From positions 1 to 64,000 of the forward strand of contig JAFIFJ010000104.1 in NCBI GenBank assembly GCA_020832085.1: a stretch of DNA of 64,000 nucleotides, given 5' to 3'. Positions 35,118-44,018 of this stretch are shown piece by piece. Positions within the stretch are counted from its first letter, which is position 1. Every line of letters starts with the position of its first letter. The notes below the pieces were generated by a model. That model was not told the origin of the DNA. It worked only from the letters and a program-made list of their open reading frames with translations, and ran no database searches. A program made the translations under genes and the position numbers. The stretch is from Gammaproteobacteria bacterium. GTDB taxonomy: Bacteria > Pseudomonadota > Gammaproteobacteria > Pseudomonadales > Azotimanducaceae.

Positions 35118-35747
35118 GTGGCCGAACCGGCACGCGAGCGCGAAACGGAAGTTGGCCCGAGTCGCATGAGTGCACCGAAAGCCACGGACGCCCGGCTGGT
35201 CGAGCGGGTCCAGCGCGGCGACAAGCACGCGTTCGACCTCCTCATGGGCAAGTACCAGCAGCGCATTCAGGTGCTCGTCTCCCGCTATCTGCGGGATCCG
35301 GACGACGTCCAGGACGTCACCCAGGACGCGTTCATCAAGGCCTACCGGGCACTGCCGAATTTTCGTGCGGACAGCCAGTTCTATACCTGGCTCTACCGGA
35401 TCGCGATCAATACCGCCAAGAATTTCCTGGTGGCCCGCAGCCGCCGGCCGCCGGCGGCGGACGTGGAAGCCTCCGAGGCAGAGTACTACGCCGGCGGTGA
35501 GGCCCTGCAGGAGATCGAGACGCCGGAGAACCGGCTGGCAGGAGACGAACTCAGCCGGGTGGTCTTTGCCGCCATCGAAGCCCTGCCGGAAGACCTCCGC
35601 ACTGCGGTGACCCTCCGCGAATTCGATGGCATGTCCTATGAAGACATCGCCGCCGTGATGGACTGCCCTGTGGGAACGGTGCGTTCCCGCATCTTCCGAG
35701 CCCGGGAGGCGATCGATGCCGAGATCCGCCCTCTGCTGGAGGACTGA
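35118..35747 (+). CDS. rpoE: RNA polymerase sigma-E factor (RpoE/AlgU)
   Basis: ECF sigma factor for envelope stress, held at the membrane by RseA. Region 2 reads DDVQDVTQDAFIKAYRALPN and FYTWLYRIAINTAKNFL, region 4 MSYEDIAAVMDCPVGTVRSR. I use GTG 35118 because GGGAG sits 6 bases upstream. The internal ATG 35166 (MSAPKATDARLVERVQRGDK) would give 193 residues, closer to family length, but lacks an SD. First gene of rpoE-rseA-rseB-rseC-degP. Confidence 0.95.
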   Translation: MAEPARERETEVGPSRMSAPKATDARLVERVQRGDKHAFDLLMGKYQQRIQVLVSRYLRDPDDVQDVTQDAFIKAYRALPNFRADSQFYTWLYRIAINTAKNFLVARSRRPPAADVEASEAEYYAGGEALQEIETPENRLAGDELSRVVFAAIEALPEDLRTAVTLREFDGMSYEDIAAVMDCPVGTVRSRIFRAREAIDAEIRPLLED

Positions 35748-35863
35748 TGAGCTGGATGGTGGATGAACATCGGCTGAACCGGGAACAATCGCTTTCAGTG
35801 AAGGTCATAGCTGATAGTCACGGACGCAGGCGAAAGTCCGCAAGATCAATGAGGTGAATGACG

Positions 35864-36553
35864 ATGAGTGAGCGCTTGCGGGAGTCCCTATCCGCACTGA
35901 TGGACGACGAGGCCGACGATCTGGAACTCGGCCGCATCCTCAGGGCCATGGACAGCGGCGAGGCTGATCTGGCCGGGACCTGGTCCCGCTACCAGCTGGT
36001 CAGCGCTGTGCTCAAGGGCCGACCGGGTGCAGTGGGACTGCGACCGCTGGCGCTGGATCTTGCGACGGCCGACGTCGATGCTGCCGACAGCCTTGCTGAT
36101 GACGTCCTGGGCGATGCCCGGTCGTCCGAGGCCGGTGTCCTGTCAGAGAGCCGCAATCGCGGACGGCGCGCCCTGGGCAGTTTTGCCGTTGCGGCCTCCC
36201 TCACCGCCGTGGCGGTGGTGGGGTGGCAGTGGCAAGTGGGCGGCGAAGTGGAGTCAGTGCAGATGGCTTCCGGCGCCCAGAGCCTGGCTCCAGCCACGGC
36301 TCCGGCCAGTTCAGCGTTGCCCCTGCTGCGTCCGGCAGATCAACGGGGATTACTGCAGGCCTCCGAGTCGGGACGCGCGACCCGGGATGCCGGCCGTGCC
36401 CAGCTCTCCACCGCCAGCCCGTCGGCCGGAGACGTGGACATGCGGCAGCGGGTGGAGGCCTACATGGTCCGCCACGCCGAGCACAATGCCCTGCACAGCC
36501 GATCCGGCATGATGCCATTCGCTCGGATGGCTGCCTTCGACGGCGCTCAGTGA
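35864..36553 (+). CDS. rseA: Anti-sigma-E factor RseA (MucA-like)
   Basis: Single-pass inner-membrane protein that sequesters sigma-E and is cleaved by DegS and RseP under stress. 229 residues from ATG 35864, placed 7 bases after GAGGTG; the ATG at 35858 is too close to the SD. The N-terminal sigma-binding domain has ESLSALMDDEADDLELGRIL and WSRYQLVSAVL. The membrane segment is about residues 103-122, and the periplasmic part has the C-terminal VEAYMVRHAEHNALH block of the RseA_C family. Confidence 0.92.
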   Translation: MSERLRESLSALMDDEADDLELGRILRAMDSGEADLAGTWSRYQLVSAVLKGRPGAVGLRPLALDLATADVDAADSLADDVLGDARSSEAGVLSESRNRGRRALGSFAVAASLTAVAVVGWQWQVGGEVESVQMASGAQSLAPATAPASSALPLLRPADQRGLLQASESGRATRDAGRAQLSTASPSAGDVDMRQRVEAYMVRHAEHNALHSRSGMMPFARMAAFDGAQ

Positions 36554-36564
36554 GGGGGCCTCGG

Positions 36565-37659
36565 GTGAATCAGCAGGTCTGTCGCTCGGGTTTCGGGCTG
36601 ACCAGCGTGCTGATGCTGCTGGCCGCGCTCAGCAGTCCCGTGCATGCCGAGGATCCGGGAGTCTGGCTGGATCGCATGCATACCGCTCTCGCCGAACTCA
36701 GCTATCACGGCGAATTCAGTTACTTCCACGGTGGTGAACTCGCCAGTCTGAGCATTGCCCATGCCGTGCGGGACGGCGTCAGGCACGAGCGCCTCGTGCA
36801 TCTCAATGGCACGCCTCGCGAAGTGGTGCGCCACGGCGACAAAGTCACCTGCGTCCTGCATCCCGGCGACCGCCTCATTGATCTCGAAGAGAGTGTTCCG
36901 GCCGGGCCTTTTGCCCAGAGCTACGGCCGCGTGCTCGACGGACTCCCCAAGGGTTACCGGGCGATGCTGACCGGTGAGGACCGCATTGCCGGGCGCATGG
37001 CGGTGCAGCTTCGCATCGAGCCGGAGGAATCCGATCGCTATGGCTATCGCCTCTGGCTCGATCGTGAAACCGCCTTGCTGCTGCGCTCGGAACTGCTCGA
37101 CAGCTCTGACAAACCGCTGGAGATCTTCCAGTTCGTGCGCATCGAGATCGGCGGCCCCATCGAAGCGTCCATGCTCGAAGCATCGAAGGGCGATCACCTG
37201 GTCATGCACGAATTGGTCAAACGGGAGCGGGTGGCGCCGGGCCGGATGGCTGCCGAGCGAGCGGGCGCCGCCCCCAGCCTGGCTGTCGAGACCCTGGCCG
37301 CGGCTGCGAGTCCTGCGCCGGCGCCGGAGGGTCAGGATGTCGAGTGGGAGGCAGGCTGGTTGCCCTCGGGGTTCGCGATGGCTTCGGCGGACATCCGTCG
37401 GGTGCCTTCACGTCCCGACTCCGTGGCGAACCTGGTCTACAGCGATGGCATGGCGACTTTCTCCGTGTTTCTGGAGCGGGCGCCTGCGAATCTCGCGCCG
37501 GTGCACGTGGCGCGGCACGGTGCCACGGTCGCGGTGATGCGCCCCGTTGCGGCTTCGACGCCGGAACCCTGGCTGGTGACGGTGGTCGGTGAGGTTCCCG
37601 TCGAGACGGCCGAGCGCGTGGCCGAGCACGTGCGTCCGCGAGCCGCTGCCGACGATTGA
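36565..37659 (+). CDS. rseB: Periplasmic sigma-E regulator RseB (MucB-like)
   Basis: Binds the periplasmic domain of RseA and senses mislocalised lipoproteins or LPS. 364 residues from GTG 36565, which follows TGAGGGGG and sits 11 bases after the rseA stop. A signal peptide (about 1-27, ending SPVHA) is followed by the MucB/RseB N-domain (AEDPGVWLDRMHTALAELSY, FSYFHGGELASL) and a smaller C-terminal domain (WLPSGFAMAS, YSDGMATFSVFLE). A longer open frame overlapping rseA is not real. Confidence 0.92.
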   Translation: MNQQVCRSGFGLTSVLMLLAALSSPVHAEDPGVWLDRMHTALAELSYHGEFSYFHGGELASLSIAHAVRDGVRHERLVHLNGTPREVVRHGDKVTCVLHPGDRLIDLEESVPAGPFAQSYGRVLDGLPKGYRAMLTGEDRIAGRMAVQLRIEPEESDRYGYRLWLDRETALLLRSELLDSSDKPLEIFQFVRIEIGGPIEASMLEASKGDHLVMHELVKRERVAPGRMAAERAGAAPSLAVETLAAAASPAPAPEGQDVEWEAGWLPSGFAMASADIRRVPSRPDSVANLVYSDGMATFSVFLERAPANLAPVHVARHGATVAVMRPVAASTPEPWLVTVVGEVPVETAERVAEHVRPRAAADD

Positions 37660-37722
37660 AGCTCGAGCAGCCTGTTACACTGTCCTCGAACACCGGGTGA
37701 CGGGACGAGGCTAGGTGACGCC

Positions 37723-38214
37723 ATGCAGACCGAGCGTCTGAACGAAGAACTCACGCAGGTGGTGGCCTTGCATCCCGATCGCGTCGAACTTGCCGCTCGG
37801 GATGGCGGCACCTGTGGCAGCTGTGCTGCCCGTGCGGGCTGTGGTCATGGCCTGCTCGATAGCCTTGGCCGCGGTCGGCGGCGGACCTTCATGCTGCCCC
37901 GGACGGCGGTGCCCGCTGACGTACATGTCGGAGAGGCATTGCTGCTGGGCGTTCCCGAAGGCGCCATCGCCCGCGCTGCAGGTTTGGTCTATGGTCTGCC
38001 CTTGGCAGGGCTCGTGGCTGGCGCAGTGCTGGCCCCGGGCGGTGACGGAACAGCCCTGCTCAGTGCCGGTCTGGGTCTGGCAGCGGGTTGGCTGCTGGCC
38101 CGTCGCTGGTCAGCAGGCCGGGCTGAAGCCACGCTGCAATGCCGCCGCCCGGGCGCCGGCGGGCCGGGCGCTGCCCCGTCCGAAGCTGAACCAAGGGCGC
38201 TTTCGGTGGTCTGA
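37723..38214 (+). CDS. rseC: RseC/MucC-family membrane protein
   Basis: 163-residue protein with the cysteine cluster C31, C34, C40 (CGSCAARAGCG) of RseC, followed by two hydrophobic segments (about 85-103 and 110-125). The family modulates sigma-E activity and, in some bacteria, SoxR reduction. It lies fourth in the rpoE operon, 63 bp after rseB. Confidence 0.88.
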   Translation: MQTERLNEELTQVVALHPDRVELAARDGGTCGSCAARAGCGHGLLDSLGRGRRRTFMLPRTAVPADVHVGEALLLGVPEGAIARAAGLVYGLPLAGLVAGAVLAPGGDGTALLSAGLGLAAGWLLARRWSAGRAEATLQCRRPGAGGPGAAPSEAEPRALSVV

Positions 38215-38220
38215 ATCGCC

Positions 38221-38252
38221 GTCGGCCGGCAGCGTTAGCCGACGCTGCCGAC
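38221..38252 (+). other. Overlapping alternative hairpins between rseC and degP
   Basis: GTCGGC (38221-38226) can pair with GCCGAC at 38238-38243. CGGCAGCG (38227-38234) can pair perfectly with CGCTGCCG (38243-38250). The two stems exclude each other because they share bases 38238-38243. No T run follows. It could reduce read-through into degP or protect the 3' end of the rse message. Confidence 0.4.
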
Positions 38253-38303
38253 CCAATCCGCATTCATGGGCCCAATCGAGCCGGAACCACAACTGGAGTC
38301 ATC

Positions 38304-39749
38304 ATGTCAGTATCTGCTCGCGCTTCCTCAGGCCTCGCTGGTCTGCCCATCAGTCTGCTGCTGCTCGCCCTGCTGGGGATGGCCATCGCGCCTGCTGCCC
38401 AGTCGCGCGGCCTTCCCGACTTCACGGAACTCGTGGAAAAGGCGTCTCCTGCCATCGTCAACATCTCGACGGTGCAGCGGGCAGACTCCCGCCAGGGCGG
38501 TCTTCCCCGCGGCATGGATCCGGAGAACCTGCCTGAATTCTTCCGCCACTTCTTTCGTGGCATGCCCGAAGGCGGGGCTCCGAGCCAGCGCGAGCGCCGG
38601 TCCCTGGGTTCCGGGTTCATCATTTCCGCCGATGGCTTCATCATCACCAACAATCATGTGGTGGACGGCGCCGACGAGATCTTCGTCCGCCTGATTGACC
38701 GCCGCGAGTACGTCGCAACCGTGGTGGGCACCGACCCCCGCTCCGACCTGGCCCTGCTGCAGGTGGAAGCCACCGATCTGCCCACGGTGGCCATTGGTGA
38801 ATCGGCCACCCTGAAAGTGGGTGAGTGGGTGCTGGCCATTGGTTCGCCCTTCGGCTTCGATTACTCGGTGACCGCGGGCATCGTCAGTGCCAAGGAGCGC
38901 AGCCTGCCGGATCGCAATCGCGAGAATTACGTCCCCTTCATTCAGACCGACGTCGCCATCAATCCGGGTAACAGTGGTGGTCCGCTGTTCGATCTCGAAG
39001 GCCGGGTGGTCGGGATCAATTCGCAGATCTTCACCCGCTCTGGCGGATTCATGGGACTGTCCTTCGCCATTCCCATCGACATTGCCATGGACGTCATCGA
39101 GCAGCTCAAGGAAACCGGTACCGTCTCGCGGGGCTGGCTCGGGGTCCTGATTCAGGACGTCAATCGGGATCTGGCGGAGTCCTTCGGGCTCGACAAGCCT
39201 GCGGGCGCTCTGGTGGCCCGGGTGGTGGAGAACTCACCGGCGGCCGCAGCGGGTGCCCAGCCCGGGGACATCATCATCGAGTTCGCGGGTCGCAGCATCG
39301 ATCTCTCCAGTGATCTGCCCCACATCGTCGGTCGCCTGCGTGCCGGCTCCGAGCACCCCATGGTGATCGTGCGTGAGGGTGAGCGCATGACCCTGACGGT
39401 GGAAGTCGGGGAGCTGGCCGAGTCAGGCGCTCAGGCGGCCGCCAGGACGCCTGGGCGCAGTGCCGACAACCCCCTGGGACTCACTGTCGAGAGCCTGTCG
39501 GAGAGCGCGATCCAGCGCCTCGGCGTCAGCGGGGGTGTGCAGGTGACTGCGGTGGAGGACGGTGTGGCTGCCCGGGCAGGCATCCGCCGCGGCGACGTCA
39601 TCACCCGGCTGAACAATGAGGAAGTGACCTCTGCCGACGAATTCCAGCGCATCGCGGCTGAACTGCCGACCGGGCGCTCGGTACCCGTTCTGGTGGTGCG
39701 TGGCGGCAACCCCACCTTCCTGGCGCTGCGGGTGCCCGAAGCGGAGTGA
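38304..39749 (+). CDS. degP: Periplasmic serine protease DegP/MucD (HtrA family)
   Basis: Protease and chaperone for misfolded envelope proteins, classically part of the sigma-E response. 481 residues with a signal peptide (about 1-34, AAQS). Catalytic triad H118 (NNHVV), D148 (RSDLALL) and S224 (GNSGGP). Two PDZ domains follow (about 265-355 and 385-475, the first starting RGWLGVLIQDVNRDLAESFG). The position at the end of the rse operon corresponds to mucD of Pseudomonas. A strong palindrome follows the stop. Confidence 0.95.
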   Translation: MSVSARASSGLAGLPISLLLLALLGMAIAPAAQSRGLPDFTELVEKASPAIVNISTVQRADSRQGGLPRGMDPENLPEFFRHFFRGMPEGGAPSQRERRSLGSGFIISADGFIITNNHVVDGADEIFVRLIDRREYVATVVGTDPRSDLALLQVEATDLPTVAIGESATLKVGEWVLAIGSPFGFDYSVTAGIVSAKERSLPDRNRENYVPFIQTDVAINPGNSGGPLFDLEGRVVGINSQIFTRSGGFMGLSFAIPIDIAMDVIEQLKETGTVSRGWLGVLIQDVNRDLAESFGLDKPAGALVARVVENSPAAAAGAQPGDIIIEFAGRSIDLSSDLPHIVGRLRAGSEHPMVIVREGERMTLTVEVGELAESGAQAAARTPGRSADNPLGLTVESLSESAIQRLGVSGGVQVTAVEDGVAARAGIRRGDVITRLNNEEVTSADEFQRIAAELPTGRSVPVLVVRGGNPTFLALRVPEAE

Positions 39750-39786
39750 GTCCGGGTCTGCCCCTGCCGGCCGACCGGACCGGCAG

Positions 39787-39816
39787 CCTTGCGCCCCTGC
39801 CGGCAGGGGCGCAAGG
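39787..39816. terminator. 30-bp perfect palindrome between degP and lepA
   Basis: The sequence from CCTTGCGCCCCTGCC (39787-39801) is followed directly by its exact reverse complement (39802-39816). As RNA it would form a very stable hairpin with a small loop from the centre. A smaller inverted repeat, CTGCCGG/CCGGCAG, precedes it (about 39767-39786). No T run follows, so rho-independent termination is not certain. It separates the rse operon from lepA. Confidence 0.55.
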
Positions 39817-39860
39817 TCAGTTACCGGTCGGGCAGCGCGGCAAGACGTTGTTCATCGGTC

Positions 39861-39869
39861 TGCTATAGA
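39861..39869 (+). promoter_or_regulatory. Extended -10 promoter of lepA
   Basis: TGCTATAGA is an extended -10 element about 42 bases before the lepA TTG start and just after the palindrome. No good -35 is visible. It suggests that lepA-lepB-rnc-era-recO can be expressed apart from the stress operon. Confidence 0.45.
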
Positions 39870-39910
39870 ATGCGCGGCTTGCCTGCGGGCCACTGCCAGG
39901 ACCAATCCCC

Positions 39911-41707
39911 TTGACCGATCTTTGCAACATTCGCAATTTCTCGATCATCGCCCATATCGATCATGGCAAGTCGACGCTGGCGGATCGCTTCATTCAGCGC
40001 TGTGGTGGTCTTGCCGATCGCGAGATGGCCGAACAGGTCCTCGACTCCATGGACCTCGAGCGGGAGCGGGGCATTACCATCAAGGCCCAGAGCGTGACGC
40101 TCTACTACGACGCCCTCGATGGTCAGCGCTACCAGCTGAACTTCATCGATACCCCCGGCCACGTGGACTTCTCCTACGAGGTGTCGCGCTCGCTGTCCGC
40201 CTGCGAGGGGGCCCTGCTGGTGGTGGACGCCGGCCAGGGCGTCGAGGCCCAGTCCGTGGCCAACTGCTACACCGCCATCAATCAGGGACTGGAAGTGATT
40301 CCAGTCCTCAACAAGATGGACCTCCCCCACGCCGACCCACCCAAGGTCCGGCGCGAGATCGAGGAGATCATCGGTGTCGATGCCACCGATGCGGTGGAGG
40401 TGAGCGCGAAGACGGGTTTTGGTATCGACACGCTGCTCGAGAGTCTCGTCAAGCGCATTCCGGCACCGCAGGGCGATCCGGAAGCACCGCTGCAGGCGCT
40501 GATCATTGACTCCTGGTTCGACAACTACCAGGGCGTGGTGTCGCTGGTGCGGGTGGTTAACGGCAGCCTGCGCAAGGGCGACAAGATCATGGCCCGGACG
40601 CTCAAGAAGCTGCATCAGGTGGACAGCGTCGGCCGCTTCACGCCGAAGCAGACGGCCACGGGTGAACTGCAGGCGGGGGAGGTCGGCTACATCATTGCCG
40701 GCATCAAGGACGTCCGTGGCGCCCCCGTGGGGGATACCCTGGTCCACGAGCGCTCCGAGGCGCCTGCCTTGCCCGGCTTCGAGCGGGTCAAACCCCAGGT
40801 CTTCGCGGGCCTGTTCCCGGTCAACGCCGATGACTTCGAGGATTTCCGGGACGCACTCGGCAAGCTCACCCTCAACGACGCCTCCCTGGTCTATGAACCG
40901 GAAGTGTCCGACGCACTCGGCTTCGGCTTCCGCTGCGGCTTCCTCGGCATGCTGCATATGGAGATCATCCAGGAGCGGCTCGAGCGGGAGTACGACCTCG
41001 ACCTCATTACCTCGGCGCCCTCGGTGGTCTACGAGGTGCTGCAGAAGGACGGCAGTACGATCCAGATCGACAATCCGTCCGAACTGCCGGATCCGTCGCG
41101 GATTGAGGAGATTCGCGAACCCATCGTCCGCGCCAGCATTCTGGTGCCCCAGGAGCACGTGGGTGCGGTGCTGACCCTGTGCGAATCGCGGCGCGGTACG
41201 CAGGTAGACATGCAGTTCGTCGGCGGACAGGTCTCGCTGCTCTACGATCTGCCCATGGCCGAGGTGGTGCTGGATTTCTTCGATCGTCTGAAGTCGGTGA
41301 GCCGTGGCTTTGCCTCGCTGGACTATTCCTTCCAGCGTTTTCAGACCTCCCCGGTGGCCCGTCTCGACGTGCTCATCAACGGCGAGAAAGTGGATGCGCT
41401 GGCGCTGATCATCCACCGCGATCAGGCCCAGACCAAGGGGCGTGATCTGGTGGAGAAGATGCGCGATCTGATTCCCCGCCAGATGTACGACGTGGCGATC
41501 CAGGCCGCCCTCGGCGCCAAGATCGTCGCCCGCTCCAACGTCAAGGCGCTGCGCAAGGACGTCACAGCCAAGTGCTACGGCGGTGACGTGACGCGTAAGA
41601 AGAAGCTCTTGGAGAAACAGAAGGCGGGCAAGCGCCGCATGAAGCAGGTGGGCCGGGTGGAGATTCCCCAGGAAGCCTTCCTCGCCGTACTGCAGGTCGG
41701 CAAATGA
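39911..41707 (+). CDS. lepA: Elongation factor 4 (LepA)
   Basis: Ribosomal back-translocase GTPase. 598 residues, the usual length. The start is TTG 39911 ([20 protein letters not shown]), the only candidate fitting the conserved N-terminus. GTPase motifs: AHIDHGKST, the [10 protein letters not shown] switch, [12 protein letters not shown] and NKMDLP. The family-specific C-terminal domain ends [15 protein letters not shown]. No clear SD precedes the start. Confidence 0.97.
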   Translation: MTDLCNIRNFSIIAHIDHGKSTLADRFIQRCGGLADREMAEQVLDSMDLERERGITIKAQSVTLYYDALDGQRYQLNFIDTPGHVDFSYEVSRSLSACEGALLVVDAGQGVEAQSVANCYTAINQGLEVIPVLNKMDLPHADPPKVRREIEEIIGVDATDAVEVSAKTGFGIDTLLESLVKRIPAPQGDPEAPLQALIIDSWFDNYQGVVSLVRVVNGSLRKGDKIMARTLKKLHQVDSVGRFTPKQTATGELQAGEVGYIIAGIKDVRGAPVGDTLVHERSEAPALPGFERVKPQVFAGLFPVNADDFEDFRDALGKLTLNDASLVYEPEVSDALGFGFRCGFLGMLHMEIIQERLEREYDLDLITSAPSVVYEVLQKDGSTIQIDNPSELPDPSRIEEIREPIVRASILVPQEHVGAVLTLCESRRGTQVDMQFVGGQVSLLYDLPMAEVVLDFFDRLKSVSRGFASLDYSFQRFQTSPVARLDVLINGEKVDALALIIHRDQAQTKGRDLVEKMRDLIPRQMYDVAIQAALGAKIVARSNVKALRKDVTAKCYGGDVTRKKKLLEKQKAGKRRMKQVGRVEIPQEAFLAVLQVGK

Positions 41708-41735
41708 TCGGCCGGCAAAACGCCCGCTGCGCCCC

Positions 41736-41864
41736 TGTGACAGAGCGCTGTGTCGCGCAGCGAAATGCGCCGAACGGCATGACGTCCAGCGAAGGCAGCC
41801 CCCTCAGCTTCGTTGAAGCGCCTCGAGATCGGCCCAATCGCTGTGCGATTAGGGCCTTCCCACA
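41736..41864. repeat. REP-like element, copy 1 (degenerate left end)
   Basis: A 129-bp unit beginning TGTGACAGAGCGC and ending GGGCCTTCCCACA, roughly three-quarters identical to copy 2. Contains the perfect hairpin AATCGC-TGT-GCGATT near its right end. The left terminus has lost the TGTGGGA that would pair with TCCCACA. Confidence 0.75.
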
Positions 41865-41882
41865 AGCTCGCGTCACGCCAGC

Positions 41883-42013
41883 TGTGGGAGAGCGCTATTT
41901 CGCGCAGCGAAATGCGCCGATCTGGAGCGCGTTCAGCGCAGGCAGCGACTTCGGTTCCGGACGAGCGCTTCGAAATCGGCCCATCCGCCTGCGGTGGATA
42001 GGGCCTTCCCACA
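41883..42013. repeat. REP-like element, copy 2 (intact termini)
   Basis: A 131-bp unit beginning TGTGGGAGAGCGC and ending GGGCCTTCCCACA, so the ends TGTGGGA/TCCCACA are inverted repeats. It has a TTTCG-CGCAG-CGAAA hairpin near the left end and ATCCGCC-TGC-GGTGGAT (one wobble) where copy 1 has its hairpin. Together with copy 1 it fills the 322-bp lepA-lepB gap. Its last base is directly followed by the lepB SD. The 109-codon open frame across both copies is not a gene. Confidence 0.78.
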
Positions 42014-42029
42014 GGGAGGTCAGACCGGT

Positions 42030-42887
42030 TTGAACAGCCTGCTTGATTACCTGCCGGAGTTCCTGGTGGCGGCCACCTTCGTCACCGGCATTGTCTGGGC
42101 CCTCGATCGCTGGCGTTGGCGACCCGCCCGCCGGGCTGCAGCTGCGGAACTCGAGGCCCGGACGCCCGAATCGGGAAGGGATTCACAGGCCTACCTGGAT
42201 GCCCGGGCAGCGCTGCTGCGGGAACCGGCGGCCATGGAGTGGGGTGGCAGCTTCTTCCCCGTGCTGGCCCTGGTGCTGCTGCTGCGATCCTTCGTGGCGG
42301 AACCCTTCGTGATTCCGAGCGGGTCCATGATCCCCACCCTGGAAGTGGGGGACTACATTCTGGTCAACAAGTACACCTACGGCCTCCGATTACCCGTGCT
42401 GGGGACCAAGGTGGTCCCGGTCGGCGAGCCCGCGCGGGGCGACGTGATGGTGTTCTTCCCGCCCCACCAGCCTAACTACTTCATCAAGCGGGTGGTGGGC
42501 ATCCCCGGCGACCGGGTCGAGTACCGCAACAAGCGATTGTGGATCAACGGCGAACCGGTGCCGGTGGAGATCGTCGAACAGTCCCCGGCCGGCCGTCCCG
42601 GCGCGGTGGTGGTCGACGAGCGTCTCGGCGAGCACGACCACCGCATTCACATCTACCCGCAGATGACCGTGGAGGCCTGTGCCCGGCGTCGTCCCGATGG
42701 CTGTTCCTGGGTCGTCGGCGAGGGCGAGTACTTCATGATGGGCGATAATCGCGACCAGAGCGATGACAGCCGCAGCTGGGGCATGGTGTCGGAAGAGAAC
42801 ATCGTCGGCCGCGCCATAGCCATCTGGGCCCACAAGCAGCCCGGACTGAATTGGCCTACATTCAGCCGTAATGGCAGGATCCAGTGA
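42030..42887 (+). CDS. lepB: Signal peptidase I
   Basis: Inner-membrane protease removing signal peptides. 285 residues. The start is TTG 42030 (MNSLLDYLPEFLVAATFV); GGAGGT lies 9 bases upstream, immediately after the REP-like element. The nucleophile serine is in IPSGSMIPTLEVGDYILVNK, and the general-base lysine in YFIKRVVGIPGDRVEYRNK. The box MGDNRDQSDDSRSWG completes the signature. Two N-terminal membrane segments (about 6-25 and 68-88). Confidence 0.95.
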   Translation: MNSLLDYLPEFLVAATFVTGIVWALDRWRWRPARRAAAAELEARTPESGRDSQAYLDARAALLREPAAMEWGGSFFPVLALVLLLRSFVAEPFVIPSGSMIPTLEVGDYILVNKYTYGLRLPVLGTKVVPVGEPARGDVMVFFPPHQPNYFIKRVVGIPGDRVEYRNKRLWINGEPVPVEIVEQSPAGRPGAVVVDERLGEHDHRIHIYPQMTVEACARRRPDGCSWVVGEGEYFMMGDNRDQSDDSRSWGMVSEENIVGRAIAIWAHKQPGLNWPTFSRNGRIQ

Positions 42888-42907
42888 TGGCGCAGGGGGG
42901 AAACGGC

Positions 42908-43279
42908 ATGCATCTGCATAAACAGCGCGGTTCTTTCATCGGCTGGTTCATCGTCATCGTGATCATTCTCGGCATCGCGTCCCTCGTGATCCGTCTCGCG
43001 CCCCACTACATCGATCACCGCACCATGCGCAGTATCCTCGAAGACATGGTGGCCGATGATCGCATCGCCCGCGAGAATGCGGCGGCGTTCCGGCGCACCT
43101 TCGGCGAGCGGCTGCAGATCAACAACATCCGCGACTTCAACGTCGCCGAAGCCCTGACGGTGGAAGCCCGCGCCGGCACCCTGACGGTGGATCTCAGCTA
43201 CGAAGTGCGGGAACCGCTGTTCGGCAATGCGGATCTCATTCTGACCTTCGAGGAGAGCTTCGAGCGGGTGCTGCGATGA
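42908..43279 (+). CDS. DUF4845-family membrane-anchored protein
   Basis: A 123-residue protein always found between lepB and rnc in many beta- and gammaproteobacteria; function unknown. One N-terminal membrane helix (GWFIVIVIILGIASLVIRLA) and a soluble remainder with VDLSYEVREPLFGNADLILT. Start ATG 42908 (MHLHKQRG) follows AGGGGGG; the GTG 42884/ATG 42887 overlapping the lepB stop are alternatives. Confidence 0.85.
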   Translation: MHLHKQRGSFIGWFIVIVIILGIASLVIRLAPHYIDHRTMRSILEDMVADDRIARENAAAFRRTFGERLQINNIRDFNVAEALTVEARAGTLTVDLSYEVREPLFGNADLILTFEESFERVLR

Positions 43280-43289
43280 TGGTCGACTC

Positions 43290-44018
43290 ATGACCGAGGG
43301 CACGAACGTCGGCAACGCAGCCCCTGCGTCGGCAGACCCCCTCCTTGCGGAGCTTCAGCGCCGGCTGGATTACCGCTTCACTGACCTCCGCCTGCTGGAA
43401 CTTGCCCTGACCCATCGCAGCCTATCCGGCCGCCACAACAACGAGCGGCTCGAGTTTCTCGGTGACGCCTTCCTCGGCTACGTGGTGGCGGCGGAACTCT
43501 TCGATCGTTACGGCGACGCCAAGGAGAACCAGCTGACCCTGCTGCGGGCCAGCCTGGTGCGCGGCAAGACCCTGGCCGACCTCGCTCGGGCCTTGGGCCT
43601 CGGTGAGTTCCTGAAACTCGGTTCCGGTGAACTCAAGAGTGGCGGGTTCCGGCGGGATTCCATCCTGGCGGACGCCGTCGAGGCCGTCATCGGGGCCGTG
43701 CTCCTCGATGGTGGTCCGGAGCCTTCCCGGACGCTGATCCTGCGCATGCTCGGGGATCGCCTGGAGCGCGCGCGGCCCGGAGAAGTGAGCAAGGACCCCA
43801 AGACACGGCTGCAGGAACTGCTGCAGGGCCGTGGTGAGGCCCTGCCCGAATACGAAGTGGTGGAGGTGGTGGGCAGCGATCATGCCCAGACCTTCACGGT
43901 GTCCTGTCGGGTTCCTGCCCTCGGCGACAGCGTCTCGGGCAAGGGGCGGACCCGGCGCGCTGCGGAGCAGCAGGCGGCTTCCGAGGCCCTCGATCGTCTC
44001 GGTGGAGGTGCCCTGTGA
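43290..44018 (+). CDS. rnc: Ribonuclease III
   Basis: Double-strand-specific endoribonuclease for rRNA and mRNA processing. 242 residues. The catalytic signature is NNERLEFLGDAFLGYVVAAE, with the second metal site in DSILADAVEAVIGAVLLDGG. The dsRNA-binding domain follows (DPKTRLQELLQGRGEALPEY to RRAAEQQAASEAL). The usual order lepB-DUF4845-rnc-era-recO is kept; its stop overlaps the era GTG start. Confidence 0.96.
   Translation: MTEGTNVGNAAPASADPLLAELQRRLDYRFTDLRLLELALTHRSLSGRHNNERLEFLGDAFLGYVVAAELFDRYGDAKENQLTLLRASLVRGKTLADLARALGLGEFLKLGSGELKSGGFRRDSILADAVEAVIGAVLLDGGPEPSRTLILRMLGDRLERARPGEVSKDPKTRLQELLQGRGEALPEYEVVEVVGSDHAQTFTVSCRVPALGDSVSGKGRTRRAAEQQAASEALDRLGGGAL

Noticed and set aside
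36223-36564. Upstream extension of the rseB frame overlapping rseA
   Set aside because: The true RseB N-terminus with a signal peptide starts at GTG 36565 after a clear SD; the extension is in the rseA coding region.
41704-42033. 109-codon frame between lepA and lepB
   Set aside because: It spans two copies of a non-coding structured repeat, overlaps both neighbours and has no SD.
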